From assembly GCF_028356935.1 (NCBI RefSeq), contig NZ_CP102798.1:186001-250000 (forward strand): a stretch of 64,000 nucleotides of DNA, read 5' to 3'. The notes under the pieces were generated by a model, which ran no database searches, was not told where the DNA came from, and saw only the letters and a list, made by a program, of their open reading frames with translations. Shown here piece after piece: positions 36,363-44,854 of the stretch. How positions within the stretch are numbered: the first letter of the stretch is position 1; each line of letters opens with the position of its first letter. The DNA comes from Lysinibacillus sp. OF-1. GTDB lineage: Bacteria; Bacillota; Bacilli; Bacillales_A; Planococcaceae. Both the position numbers and the translations under genes were made by a program.

Positions 36363-37345
36363 GGCGCTAAAAACTCCAATACATCCTCTATCACTTTTCC
36401 TTGTGCATGAATACCACCATTTAGCCAATAATCCTCGGATGTTTCAAATACTTGATTATGTTTGAAGGCAGCTGTACTTTGCCAAATTTTACTGTCCTTC
36501 AACTCATTTATAAATTCATCTCCAAGATTGCCATCATTGATTAGGAAAATATAATCGGCATCAAGTTCAGGTAGAATTTCTAATGATACTTCAAAGGCAC
36601 CATTTTTCACGTAGCTGCTTTGTTCAAATCCTAATTCATGTGTTAAGACATACCCACTGAAATACTCATCAGTCATGAAAAACATTCCTTTTGCATTAAA
36701 GCGAATTAACGCAACCTTTTTACCTTCTGTGATGGAGGCTAGCTTTGTTTTTGCTGCATCCACCTTTTCTTGATAGCCTTGTAAAGCTTGCTCAGCCTTG
36801 TCTGGTTCATCAAGTAATTGCCCTAAAATTTTAATAGAGCCTTCTAAATCGCTTGCAGCATTATTAAATACATAGGTTGGAGCAATTTTGGCATATTTTT
36901 CGTATGTGCCATTTTCCACATAAAATGAATTGTGCAAAATAATTAAATCTGGTTTATTAGCCATAATTGATTCGGCTGAAGGGGGACCACTTGCAAAGCT
37001 AATTTCAGGTACGCCTTGTAGCTGATCTTGTAAATAGAGCTGTGGTTTAACACCATTCGACCATTGCATAATAGGCTTGATGCCAAAAGCTAATAACGAA
37101 TCCTCCATAACAGGTGCAAATATTTTTGTAGGCTTATCAGGTAGTGTCACATCATTGCCAACCTCATCTTTTATTGTTAATGGATAAACACTTTGCTCCT
37201 TCGTATTTTCTGAGTCAGCCTGTTCTTCTTTATTACTTGATTGGTCATTGCATGCCGAAAGTATGCCAATAGCAAGCAATAACATCGCTAATATATAGGC
37301 AGATTTTAAAATCGTTTGACAGTGATTACGACAATTTTGTTTCAT
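36359..37345 (-). CDS. Iron-siderophore binding lipoprotein
   Basis: Lipoprotein of 328 residues with a long n-region and lipobox ILSAC. FeuA-type domain: PTKIFAPVMEDSLLAFGIKPIM, MANKPDLIILHNSF, KIAPTYVFN and DADYIFLIND. It lies 45 nt behind a short Btr-like gene, with a Fur box in the gap. Its stop overlaps the start of the esterase gene. Together these suggest a catecholate trilactone ligand (inference). Confidence 0.92.
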   Translation of the reverse strand: MKQNCRNHCQTILKSAYILAMLLLAIGILSACNDQSSNKEEQADSENTKEQSVYPLTIKDEVGNDVTLPDKPTKIFAPVMEDSLLAFGIKPIMQWSNGVKPQLYLQDQLQGVPEISFASGPPSAESIMANKPDLIILHNSFYVENGTYEKYAKIAPTYVFNNAASDLEGSIKILGQLLDEPDKAEQALQGYQEKVDAAKTKLASITEGKKVALIRFNAKGMFFMTDEYFSGYVLTHELGFEQSSYVKNGAFEVSLEILPELDADYIFLINDGNLGDEFINELKDSKIWQSTAAFKHNQVFETSEDYWLNGGIHAQGKVIEDVLEFLAP

Positions 37346-37368
37346 TGTTCATCAAAGTCTCCTTCCAT

Positions 37369-37383
37369 TGATAATCATTCTCA
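37369..37383 (-). promoter_or_regulatory. Fur box before the lipoprotein-esterase pair
   Basis: TGATAATCATTCTCA on the plus strand (one mismatch), in the gap between the Btr-like gene and the lipoprotein gene. Confidence 0.8.
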
Positions 37384-37390
37384 AATGGGA

Positions 37391-38578
37391 TTATAAATCA
37401 CTGTCTGATAGGATACCATGGACGGAAACAGGAAAAGGGTTTGGATTTTTTCCGGTTAACATCAGCAACATTTCATCTAGCATTCGGTTTATAGCAATAG
37501 CAGAGTATTCGAACCAAGGATTTGATGGCAAAACATATACATGTCCATTTTTTACGGCTTGGAGCTCTTTCCAATGATCGAGGTATTGTAAAGTGAGCCA
37601 ATAATTCCGAGTGGGCGAATCTGGGCAAATGATAAATAGTAGACGGTCTGGATTTATATCTACTAGCTGTTCAAGTGTAATAGGTTCGTTACATGTTTGT
37701 TGTTGCGCATCAACAAGACGAAGCTGCAAATCCGTAAAGAGCACATCCTGAATGCCTTTATTACAATATAAAAATAATTGGTCGCCACATAAACGGAGAA
37801 CAGCAAAAGTATCCTCCCCAGTCACTCCTTTGATATCTTGTTTAGCCTGTAATACCTTTTGTTCATATGTTTGAATGAAATGCTCACCCACGCTTTGTTT
37901 TTTGACAGCAACAGCTATCTCTCTTAACTGTGTTCGCCAGTCCTTAGCTTGTATATAGACATTTTTAATACCCATTGTTTGAAGCCAATCAAGCATGGAG
38001 AGGGAGGGCTCCTCTTGGAAAATGTGAATGTCTGGCTTAGCAGAGGCTAATTTTCTAAAGTTGTCTTCGGACTCTGCATCAAAAATATTGACATGCACTT
38101 GAATTTTGTCTTGGTAATGGTTGTAATAATAAGGACTCCATTTAGCATTCAATGGAGCTGCAACAGGTATGATGCCAAGTGCTAATAAATTCCCGGTAGC
38201 TGAAACAGAAAAAGTAGAGATTCGCTGACGAGCTATTTTATTAAAAGCAGAAGGTGAAACCCCCACTTCCTTTTTAAACTTCCGACTAAAATAAAATTCA
38301 TCACTGTATCCAACTTTTCTAGCGATTTCACGAAGCAATAGATCTGTATCACGCAATAGCTGCTTAGCATGTCCAATACGCAGCTCCGTTAAATAATCAG
38401 TGGCACTTTGACCGAATGCCTTTTTAAATGCCTCACCAAAGTAGCTAGAACTTAGACCAGAAATGAGTGCCAGATGCTCCATCGTGAGTGGTTGATGATG
38501 GTTTTTAGCAATATAATCTCGAATATCCTTTAATGAAATTTGAGTTGTCATTCTATCTGTTATGCTTTCCGTTTTCAT
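37391..38578 (-). CDS. Short Btr-like AraC regulator lacking the N-terminal sensing domain
   Basis: Predicted cytoplasmic regulator of 395 residues. The AraC HTH pair is almost at the N-terminus (about 15-110: TMEHLALISGLSSSYFGEAF, LLREIARKVGYSDEFYFSRKF). A FeuA-type domain follows (STFSVSATGNLLALGIIPVA, SAKPDIHIFQEEP, QAVKNGHVYVLPSNPWFEYS). The usual cupin-like front part is missing. I chose the ATG at 38578, after AAGGGGTG; the frame extends to 38698 but would run into the upstream gene. It lies 34 nt behind another Btr-like gene and 45 nt before a lipoprotein gene, which is its likely target. Confidence 0.85.
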   Translation of the reverse strand: MKTESITDRMTTQISLKDIRDYIAKNHHQPLTMEHLALISGLSSSYFGEAFKKAFGQSATDYLTELRIGHAKQLLRDTDLLLREIARKVGYSDEFYFSRKFKKEVGVSPSAFNKIARQRISTFSVSATGNLLALGIIPVAAPLNAKWSPYYYNHYQDKIQVHVNIFDAESEDNFRKLASAKPDIHIFQEEPSLSMLDWLQTMGIKNVYIQAKDWRTQLREIAVAVKKQSVGEHFIQTYEQKVLQAKQDIKGVTGEDTFAVLRLCGDQLFLYCNKGIQDVLFTDLQLRLVDAQQQTCNEPITLEQLVDINPDRLLFIICPDSPTRNYWLTLQYLDHWKELQAVKNGHVYVLPSNPWFEYSAIAINRMLDEMLLMLTGKNPNPFPVSVHGILSDSDL

Positions 38579-38612
38579 GTAACATGTCACCCCTTGTATA
38601 TAATTATGGGAA

Positions 38613-40247
38613 TTACTTTGCAGTAACCAATAACTTTGGTAATGCACCGAGTAACTTCTCCCTTGTAAAGGCATCACTATAATTCCACTTTGTTGCATCC
38701 ACTAAATAAACGTGGTTATTTTGTACGGCAGTGAGGCTTTTCCAAATATCACTTTGCATCAATTCCATCGTTGCCTTTTGCGATTCTGGTTTATCAGATA
38801 AAAGCATAAAGATTCGATCACCAGCGTATTGAGGCAAGTGGTTTATCGGAATTTCCTTATACCCCATGCTTGCTTGAAGTAATTTTTTTACTTGCGGGTG
38901 AGGTTGAAATCCATCTGGATGAAAAAGGGCAGGGGATAGACCTGTACAGCCCATGACATAAAGGCGTTTACCATGATCAAAGGTCAAAACTGATGCCGTT
39001 TCACCAGACTCTACAACGGTTTGTAGCTGCTGCCACATAGTTTGTTCTTGGATTTTAAAACGTGTTAGCCAATTTTCTGCACATTGTTGTTGGCTTAGCC
39101 ATTGTCCTAATAGACGGATGCGTTCTTCTAATGAATCCCAAGAATTTAGGGTAATAGTTGGAGCAATCGACGATAATGCCTGATATTGCCGTTCGTCGTT
39201 ATTTGTAAAAATGATTAAATCTGGATTAAGCTTTGAAGATTTTTCTAGATTGATTGGAAATGCTACATCTTGAATGTACGGAACATGGTTTTTATAAAAA
39301 GATTTACTAATAGAGTTTTTGTCACCACCTATTGGCTGTACATCAAAAATCAACATATCGCCAAATGTCTCTCCATGATAAATAATACGATGAGGAGAGG
39401 AAGGGATGACTACCTCATGTCCAGTCCAATCTTTTACAATTGTTCTTTGCTTATACTGCCGTGCAAACTGCTTTGGGGGAATCCCAATCACTTGTCGGAA
39501 GCGGCGATTAAAATAATATTCATCATCAAATCCAACTTGCTGTGCAATATCCTTTAATGGCTCATTTGTTTGTAGCAATAATTCCTTTGCATTGGTAAGA
39601 CGTAAATCTGTAATATAATCTAACGGTTTTTTCCCTGTTAAAGTTTGAAAGATTGCGCTATATTGCCATTGAGCGATATGAGCTAGCTCTGACAGCTTTT
39701 TCACGGTTAAAGGCTGTTGATAGTAGCTATGTATATAGTTAATCGTTTCTTCAACCGACTTTGTCATTGTTAATTGGTAATTCACATGAAGCTGATGTTC
39801 AAATAATAAATTTAATAGTTCATACAAGATTCCGTGTTGTTTAAGATAATCTGATTTAGGCTTTAAATGATATAGATCTTCGGTAAGACGAATAAAGCGC
39901 GTATTTGGGTAAACGGTATACTCCACTTCATCAGAAAAAAGGGCTCCTAAATATGGAGAAGGGTACTCATGTTTTAGCTGAAAAGCTGTAAAAGTTATTT
40001 TATAGAAATGGAATTGCTTCGTTAGATCCGATAAATCTATCATAGAATGAGGTTGTATAAGAAAAATCTTCCCTTTCGTCACCAAATAGGGAATATCATC
40101 AATCGTTAATGTGCCACAGCCATCCATAAAAAGTATCATCGTATGGTGAGAAGTTGAGATAAACGGATAGCTCTGTGAAATATAGTCGATATCTTCTAAA
40201 TGAAATAGTAAATTATTGTTAAAAGAAGATGAAATATTGTCTTCCAT
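38613..40247 (-). CDS. Btr-like AraC regulator with siderophore-binding domain
   Basis: Cytoplasmic regulator of 544 residues: AraC sensing region (about 1-150), HTH pair (about 165-260, TVKKLSELAHIAQWQYSAIF, PLKDIAQQVGFDDEYYFNRRF), then a FeuA-type domain without signal peptide. That domain closely tracks the adjacent lipoprotein at 40345: both share a YHGE-x-x-GD-x-L start, FPIN-x-EK, L-x-PDLII, GDRIF and IWK-x-L-x-AV segments. This suggests the cytoplasmic sensor and surface receptor recognise the same ligand. A Fur box lies just upstream; AAGGAAG precedes the ATG. Confidence 0.92.
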   Translation of the reverse strand: MEDNISSSFNNNLLFHLEDIDYISQSYPFISTSHHTMILFMDGCGTLTIDDIPYLVTKGKIFLIQPHSMIDLSDLTKQFHFYKITFTAFQLKHEYPSPYLGALFSDEVEYTVYPNTRFIRLTEDLYHLKPKSDYLKQHGILYELLNLLFEHQLHVNYQLTMTKSVEETINYIHSYYQQPLTVKKLSELAHIAQWQYSAIFQTLTGKKPLDYITDLRLTNAKELLLQTNEPLKDIAQQVGFDDEYYFNRRFRQVIGIPPKQFARQYKQRTIVKDWTGHEVVIPSSPHRIIYHGETFGDMLIFDVQPIGGDKNSISKSFYKNHVPYIQDVAFPINLEKSSKLNPDLIIFTNNDERQYQALSSIAPTITLNSWDSLEERIRLLGQWLSQQQCAENWLTRFKIQEQTMWQQLQTVVESGETASVLTFDHGKRLYVMGCTGLSPALFHPDGFQPHPQVKKLLQASMGYKEIPINHLPQYAGDRIFMLLSDKPESQKATMELMQSDIWKSLTAVQNNHVYLVDATKWNYSDAFTREKLLGALPKLLVTAK

Positions 40248-40267
40248 CTGTTCACTTCCTTGCTAAA

Positions 40268-40282
40268 TGAAAATGATTATCA
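40268..40282 (-). promoter_or_regulatory. Fur box before the Btr-like gene at 40247
   Basis: TGAAAATGATTATCA (one mismatch) 21 nt upstream of the start codon. Confidence 0.8.
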
Positions 40283-40344
40283 ATTAACTATATTGTATAA
40301 AAAGTAAAGAGACATTTCAACAAAGATGAAATGTCTCTTGCTAT

Positions 40345-41301
40345 TTATTTTTTTAGCATAGTAGGTATTTGTGTTAACAGCCATTCTCTAGTTGAGGCAT
40401 CGCTATCACTTTTTTGAATATCAATTGTGTAAACATGTCCATTTTTCACAGCAGGTAGGTTCTTCCAGATCGGGCTTTCCATCATTTCTTTTGTCGATTG
40501 TTTCGCCTCATCATCTACTGGTGTTAGGATGAAAATTCGATCACCAGCATATTCAGGGAGAAGTTCTGTGGAGATTTCAGCAAAGCCTGTTCCATCATCA
40601 AGTATTTTTTGTATTTTGTCACTAGGCTTAAGAACGTTTGAATCGTATAAAACTTGAGAAAGTCCAGCACGTGCCATTACAAATAATCGGTCTCCTGGAT
40701 AATAGGTTAAAACCGATGCCGTTTCATCTGGTTTAACGCTACCATCAGCTACAAGTGAGTTCCACATTTTATCTGCTTTTTCTGTATAGTCATCTATCCA
40801 TTGTGCTGCTTCATCTTTTTTATTAAGTATATCGCCTAGCTCTGTCAAACGTTGGTCCAAAGGCGCGAAAGTATCAAGCACTATGGTTGGAGCGATTTTA
40901 GAAAGCTGTGAATATGTCTTATCATCAGAAGTACCAATAATGATAAGGTCTGGTTTTAATGACAATGTTTTCTCAACATTTATAGGAAAACCAACGTCCT
41001 CTACATCTTTTACACGATCTTCCCAAGCATAATTTGTAATCCAGGAGAAGCCTGCACCAACTGTGTTGATATTCAATGCAAGCAAATCACCGTATCCTTC
41101 TCCATGATAAACCACTCTCTGTGGATTTACTGGGATTTCAACCTCATGATCTAAATAATCCTTATACATACGAGTTGTTGCTTCAGTTGTTGTTGTCCCT
41201 TTTTTATTTGTCTCTTCATTGCTTGAACCACAAGCAGCCATAAATATCCCCATCAGTAGTAATAGGCTACAAATGAGTATATGTCGATTTAATTTTTTCA
41301 T
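40345..41301 (-). CDS. Iron-siderophore binding lipoprotein
   Basis: Lipoprotein of 318 residues with lipobox FMAAC (Cys about 24). FeuA-type domain: NPQRVVYHGEGYGDLLALNINTVG, SLKPDLIIIGTSDD, KIAPTIVLDTF, EYAGDRIFIL and PAVKNGHVYTID. I chose the ATG at 41301 with GGAGG 7 nt upstream; the frame open to 41328 begins inside the Fur box. It is first of a same-strand run of lipoprotein, Btr-like, short Btr-like, lipoprotein and esterase. Its binding domain is the closest visible relative of the C-terminal half of the next gene. Confidence 0.93.
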   Translation of the reverse strand: MKKLNRHILICSLLLLMGIFMAACGSSNEETNKKGTTTTEATTRMYKDYLDHEVEIPVNPQRVVYHGEGYGDLLALNINTVGAGFSWITNYAWEDRVKDVEDVGFPINVEKTLSLKPDLIIIGTSDDKTYSQLSKIAPTIVLDTFAPLDQRLTELGDILNKKDEAAQWIDDYTEKADKMWNSLVADGSVKPDETASVLTYYPGDRLFVMARAGLSQVLYDSNVLKPSDKIQKILDDGTGFAEISTELLPEYAGDRIFILTPVDDEAKQSTKEMMESPIWKNLPAVKNGHVYTIDIQKSDSDASTREWLLTQIPTMLKK

Positions 41302-41318
41302 GTCTATTCCTCCATAAA

Positions 41319-41333
41319 TGATAATCATTATCG
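41319..41333 (-). promoter_or_regulatory. Fur box before the lipoprotein gene at 41301
   Basis: TGATAATCATTATCG, 14 of 15 to the consensus, 18 nt upstream of the start codon. Confidence 0.85.
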
Positions 41334-41490
41334 ATATTGATTAGCATAATTTAGTCATTGTCCAAGGACAATGGACAAACAAAAAATGGGTCATTGAGGT
41401 TTATCCAAAAAGCGAATGTCTTCTCTTTTAAATGGCAGAAAATAAAATCCGTTTAACCGTATAAGCATCCTTCCATAGGTGGAAAATGGG

Positions 41491-41524
41491 CCTTTCATTG
41501 AACTAAGATGCATGTAATGAAAGG
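41491..41524 (+). promoter_or_regulatory. Hairpin covering the MFS ribosome site
   Basis: CCTTTCATT at 41491-41499 and AATGAAAGG at 41516-41524 are a perfect 9-bp inverted repeat with a 16-nt loop. The right arm contains most of the AAAGGAG ribosome site. It could be an operator or an RNA structure that limits translation. Confidence 0.5.
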
Positions 41525-41533
41525 AGTATACAA

Positions 41534-42700
41534 ATGAAAAAATTTTGGGTGTTTGTCTTAACAGGTATGCTATTAATTGTTACAACGACAGGATTTGCAC
41601 GTATGGCCTATGGCATTATTTTACCGTTTATGCAGGAGGGGTTAAGCCTTACGACCTCTCAGTCTGGTTACTTAGGTACAATGCTGTTTTTAGGCTATTT
41701 ACTAACTGTTGGACTTTCAGGAGTACTCACAATACGCATTGGTGCAAAAAATGTTCTGTTAGTTGGAGGAGTCTGTGTTGTTTTAGGATTGATGGGTCTA
41801 GTTTTCGTCACTAGCTTCTGGGAGGCTGCTATCACACTGTTTTTTGCAGGCGCTGGTAGTGCACTTGTGTATACACCACTACTATCTATAGCCATTAGCC
41901 TATACCCTAAGAAACGAGGGACTGTCATGGGACTGTTAATGAGTGGAGCTGGAATTGGGATGCTTTTATCAGGCTTACTCGTCCCTTTTATGCTGCAACA
42001 ATTTCCTACGTTAGGATGGCGAGGGGCGTGGTTAGTATTTGCGATTTTGACACTGATCGTCATGTTGTTAGCGTTCTGGACGATAAAGCAACCAAATCCT
42101 GTTAAGAAGGATACAATACAGGAAAAAACAACAGCATGGCGCAATAAGCAGCTATATATCATTGCAGGTATTTATTTTGCTGTTGGTCTAGTCTATCTTA
42201 TTCCTAATCTATACCAAACAAGCTATATGAAAAGCCTTGGGCTATCCAATGGACTAGCAGGTTCCATTTATGCCATTGCGGGAATCGTGTCGATTGGAGG
42301 CGCTCCATTCTGGGGAATGTTAGCAGATAAAATGGGTGTTAAAAAGGCATTAACAGCGGCTTTACTACTATCGGTTGTCGGCGATTTACTACCAATAGTG
42401 TTTGAAAATATTGGAGGGTTTATATTATCCTCTATTATTTGGGGTTCATCACTCGGTGGTGTTCTTGTCTTGATTCAGATGAAGGCAAGCCAGCAAGTGC
42501 CACCTCCATATATTGCATCTGCCATCGGATTTATTTCCATTTTTTATGCAGTTGGTCAAATGATGGGGCCTGGTTTAGCAGGTTGGTTAATTGAGCATGT
42601 TGGAGGATTTCCAGTTGCTTATGGCTTTGGAGCGATAGTTTTCTTTATATGTATCCTGCTAGCATTTACAATGACTACTGCAACAACAGAAGAATTCTGA
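41534..42700 (+). CDS. MFS transporter (YbfB/YjiJ-like)
   Basis: Integral membrane carrier of 388 residues with about twelve helices in two halves. The first half has TGFARMAYGIILPFM, reminiscent of YbfB/YjiJ-type MFS proteins, and GAGSALVYTPLLSIAISLYPKKRGTVMGLL as the motif region. The central loop is near residue 195 (NPVKKDTIQEKTT) and a second MFS motif GMLADKMGVKKAL lies at about 258. Placed inside the siderophore island, it could export or import a siderophore or its breakdown product, but that is inference. It is divergent from the lipoprotein at 41301. AAAGGAG lies 7 nt before the ATG, within a hairpin. Confidence 0.88.
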   Translation: MKKFWVFVLTGMLLIVTTTGFARMAYGIILPFMQEGLSLTTSQSGYLGTMLFLGYLLTVGLSGVLTIRIGAKNVLLVGGVCVVLGLMGLVFVTSFWEAAITLFFAGAGSALVYTPLLSIAISLYPKKRGTVMGLLMSGAGIGMLLSGLLVPFMLQQFPTLGWRGAWLVFAILTLIVMLLAFWTIKQPNPVKKDTIQEKTTAWRNKQLYIIAGIYFAVGLVYLIPNLYQTSYMKSLGLSNGLAGSIYAIAGIVSIGGAPFWGMLADKMGVKKALTAALLLSVVGDLLPIVFENIGGFILSSIIWGSSLGGVLVLIQMKASQQVPPPYIASAIGFISIFYAVGQMMGPGLAGWLIEHVGGFPVAYGFGAIVFFICILLAFTMTTATTEEF

Positions 42701-42747
42701 ATTTCATAGCGGAAAAGATGTATCTTTGCTATACTTTGGTTAATTAT

Positions 42748-42762
42748 TGATAATCATTCTCA
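42748..42762 (+). promoter_or_regulatory. Fur box before the PchR-like gene
   Basis: TGATAATCATTCTCA (one mismatch) 28 nt before the start codon. Confidence 0.8.
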
Positions 42763-42789
42763 ATAAAATACTGAGGGATGGTGAACGCT

Positions 42790-43761
42790 ATGAATATCGA
42801 CTTTCATCAAAATTTTACTCAATTTTTTCATGCATTAGAGATACTAAAACCACAGGAAAATGCAACACAATATATGACATTCCAATCATCGATAAAGGAA
42901 GGGGCAATACATCGTTTTATGCCTCGTGCAGATTTAGAGGTGGTTGTATCGGATTATTCATTTCATCAAGAACATCGAATGTATATCTCTACAGCGAAGC
43001 CAATGGTGGAAGTTAGCTACTGCTTGCAAGGGACACGTGGCGTTCATATTTCTAATTGTGAATATGAAGTAACGCCAGGAACATGTACTTTGCAATTAAT
43101 GGAGCAAGTAGAGGCAAATTTTTTATTTAATAAAGATGAGTCTTATCAGATGGTTGGCATCGGTATTCCCGTAACAACTTTTAATCATTACATGGAAAAA
43201 ATCAATGGCAATGGCGGTGCTACCAAGTTTTCTAAGGTTCTTCAAGGATATCCCTATCGTTTGTTTCAAGAGAAGATAGATTCGCTTGATTTGTTTATGG
43301 TAAAACAGCTGCTAGAAGGGATAGCAGCTAATCGGATGACTAATTTGGAGTTAGAAAGCATGGCTTTACAGCTTTTAACGAGAACATTTCAAACCTTTTT
43401 CTCTCATCCTACTAATTCAATGGAATTTTCACAGGACGATAGAGCTAAACTATCTCAAGCAAAAGCCATCATGGCAGGAAATATAGTGAATCCTCCTTCA
43501 CTCATGGAGCTGTCTCGTTTAATTGGCTTAAATGATTATAAGTTGAAAAAAGGATTTAAAGAAATGTATGGCACAACAGTATTTGGCTACTTACGTGAGC
43601 AACGATTAGAAAAGGCTTGTTATTTACTACAAAATGGAACAATGAATGTCATGGAAGTGGCAAATGCTGTCGGGTATTCGAATCCAAGTCATTTTGCTGA
43701 GGTTTTTAAGGAGAGGTATGGGCTGAGTCCTCGAGAATTTGTAAAATATAGTTCACACTAA
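42790..43761 (+). CDS. AraC-family regulator, PchR/YbtA-like
   Basis: Cytoplasmic transcription factor of 323 residues. An N-terminal sensing region (about 1-200) precedes a C-terminal AraC HTH pair. The motif LNDYKLKKGFKEMYGTTVFGYLREQRLEKA is characteristic of the PchR/YbtA group, which senses ferric siderophores directly; ANAVGYSNPSHFAEVFKERYG completes the second HTH. It has no binding-protein domain, unlike the other regulators here. I chose the ATG at 42790, 12 nt after GAGGG; the ATG at 42778 touches that site. A Fur box precedes it and a strong terminator follows. Confidence 0.9.
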   Translation: MNIDFHQNFTQFFHALEILKPQENATQYMTFQSSIKEGAIHRFMPRADLEVVVSDYSFHQEHRMYISTAKPMVEVSYCLQGTRGVHISNCEYEVTPGTCTLQLMEQVEANFLFNKDESYQMVGIGIPVTTFNHYMEKINGNGGATKFSKVLQGYPYRLFQEKIDSLDLFMVKQLLEGIAANRMTNLELESMALQLLTRTFQTFFSHPTNSMEFSQDDRAKLSQAKAIMAGNIVNPPSLMELSRLIGLNDYKLKKGFKEMYGTTVFGYLREQRLEKACYLLQNGTMNVMEVANAVGYSNPSHFAEVFKERYGLSPREFVKYSSH

Positions 43762-43799
43762 AACCCCTCCAGCGTTATGTTGACGCTGGAGGGGTTTTC
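43761..43799. terminator. Bidirectional terminator
   Basis: AACCCCTCCAGCGT / ACGCTGGAGGGGTT stem with A tract before and T tract after, between convergent genes. Confidence 0.95.
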
Positions 43800-44756
43800 T
43801 TACTTAGCAATGCTATCTACGACATTTTGAATGATTTGTCGATTAGCAATAGCCCCTGAATATAACCAACTTGAATTTTGGTCAAATTCATAAACATGGC
43901 CATTTTTAATAGCAGGTATATTTGCTAAGAGTGGATCACTTAATAATTCAGTGCTGCCTGTATGATCACTGTTAATAACAAAAAGATAGTCAGCATCTAT
44001 TTGTATAAATTTTTCTAAAGAAACCTGTGACCAATCACCAGCAGCAGAGGCTGATACCTCTTTTACTAAGGTTGGTGTTTGTAGTCCGAGATCCTCATAA
44101 AGAACAACACCGCTAGAAGCTGTGTCACTTACCATATAAATTGTATTTTTAATATTCCAGATGACAGTGGCAGAAGGGCTTCCAACTTTGTTGTGAATAT
44201 CTTCTTTAGCTTCTTTAGCAAATTGATCATAATCTGCAAGGACTTTTTTTGCTGTATCTGTTTGACCAAAAATTTCGCCCATTGTTAAGAGCTTATTGCG
44301 CCAATTATTATCCTCTGCTCCCATGACATAAGTAGGCGCAATTTTGCTATATTGCTCGTATTTTTCACCTTCAGCAATTTCAGGTGAACCAATTACAATT
44401 AAATCCGGATTAAAGCTTGTAACAGCTTCGTAAGGAAGATCAAATTCAATTGTTGGGATGTCTTTTAATGAATCTTGAAGGTAGCCTTGGATAGAGGTAC
44501 CTCCTTTGACTGACCATTGTGCAACTGGCTTTATGCCCAATGCTACAAGGTGATCTTCTAAATAGGGTGCAATGACATGCTGAGGATTTTTGGGAATGGT
44601 CACTGCATGACCGATGGCATCTGTTAAAACCCGATTAGTGCTCTTTTCATTTGTTGTATCGGATGAGGAAGATGGTTGATTTCCACATGCAGCTAATAGG
44701 ATGGAAATAATAAAAATGCCTATTAACAAGACATTTTGTTTTATATATTTTGTCAA
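43800..44756 (-). CDS. Iron-siderophore binding lipoprotein
   Basis: Lipoprotein of 318 residues; lipobox LLAAC (Cys about 24) after a clear hydrophobic core. FeuA-type domain: NPQHVIAPYLEDHLVALGIKPVA, FNPDLIVIGSPE, KIAPTYVMG and PAIKNGHVYEFDQNSSWLYSG. The start is TTG, set by AGGAGG 9 nt upstream. It is divergent from the Btr-like gene at 44855 across a shared Fur box. The two share a VIW/VWE strand and a LYEDLG segment, so they may recognise the same ligand. It also resembles the lipoprotein at 36359. Confidence 0.92.
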   Translation of the reverse strand: MTKYIKQNVLLIGIFIISILLAACGNQPSSSSDTTNEKSTNRVLTDAIGHAVTIPKNPQHVIAPYLEDHLVALGIKPVAQWSVKGGTSIQGYLQDSLKDIPTIEFDLPYEAVTSFNPDLIVIGSPEIAEGEKYEQYSKIAPTYVMGAEDNNWRNKLLTMGEIFGQTDTAKKVLADYDQFAKEAKEDIHNKVGSPSATVIWNIKNTIYMVSDTASSGVVLYEDLGLQTPTLVKEVSASAAGDWSQVSLEKFIQIDADYLFVINSDHTGSTELLSDPLLANIPAIKNGHVYEFDQNSSWLYSGAIANRQIIQNVVDSIAK

Positions 44757-44813
44757 AACGATAAGCCTCCTAATTCAATTGATTTCTATCATGCTATTTC
44801 ATTATAATGAAAA

Positions 44814-44828
44814 TGATAATCAATATCA
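44814..44828. promoter_or_regulatory. Shared Fur box of a divergent pair
   Basis: TGATAATCAATATCA (14 of 15). A second overlapping box, TGAAAATGATAATCA, starts at 44808. It can serve both the lipoprotein gene at 44756 and the Btr-like gene at 44855. Confidence 0.82.
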
Positions 44829-44854
44829 ATTTGATGTTTAGGAGATAAAACGAA

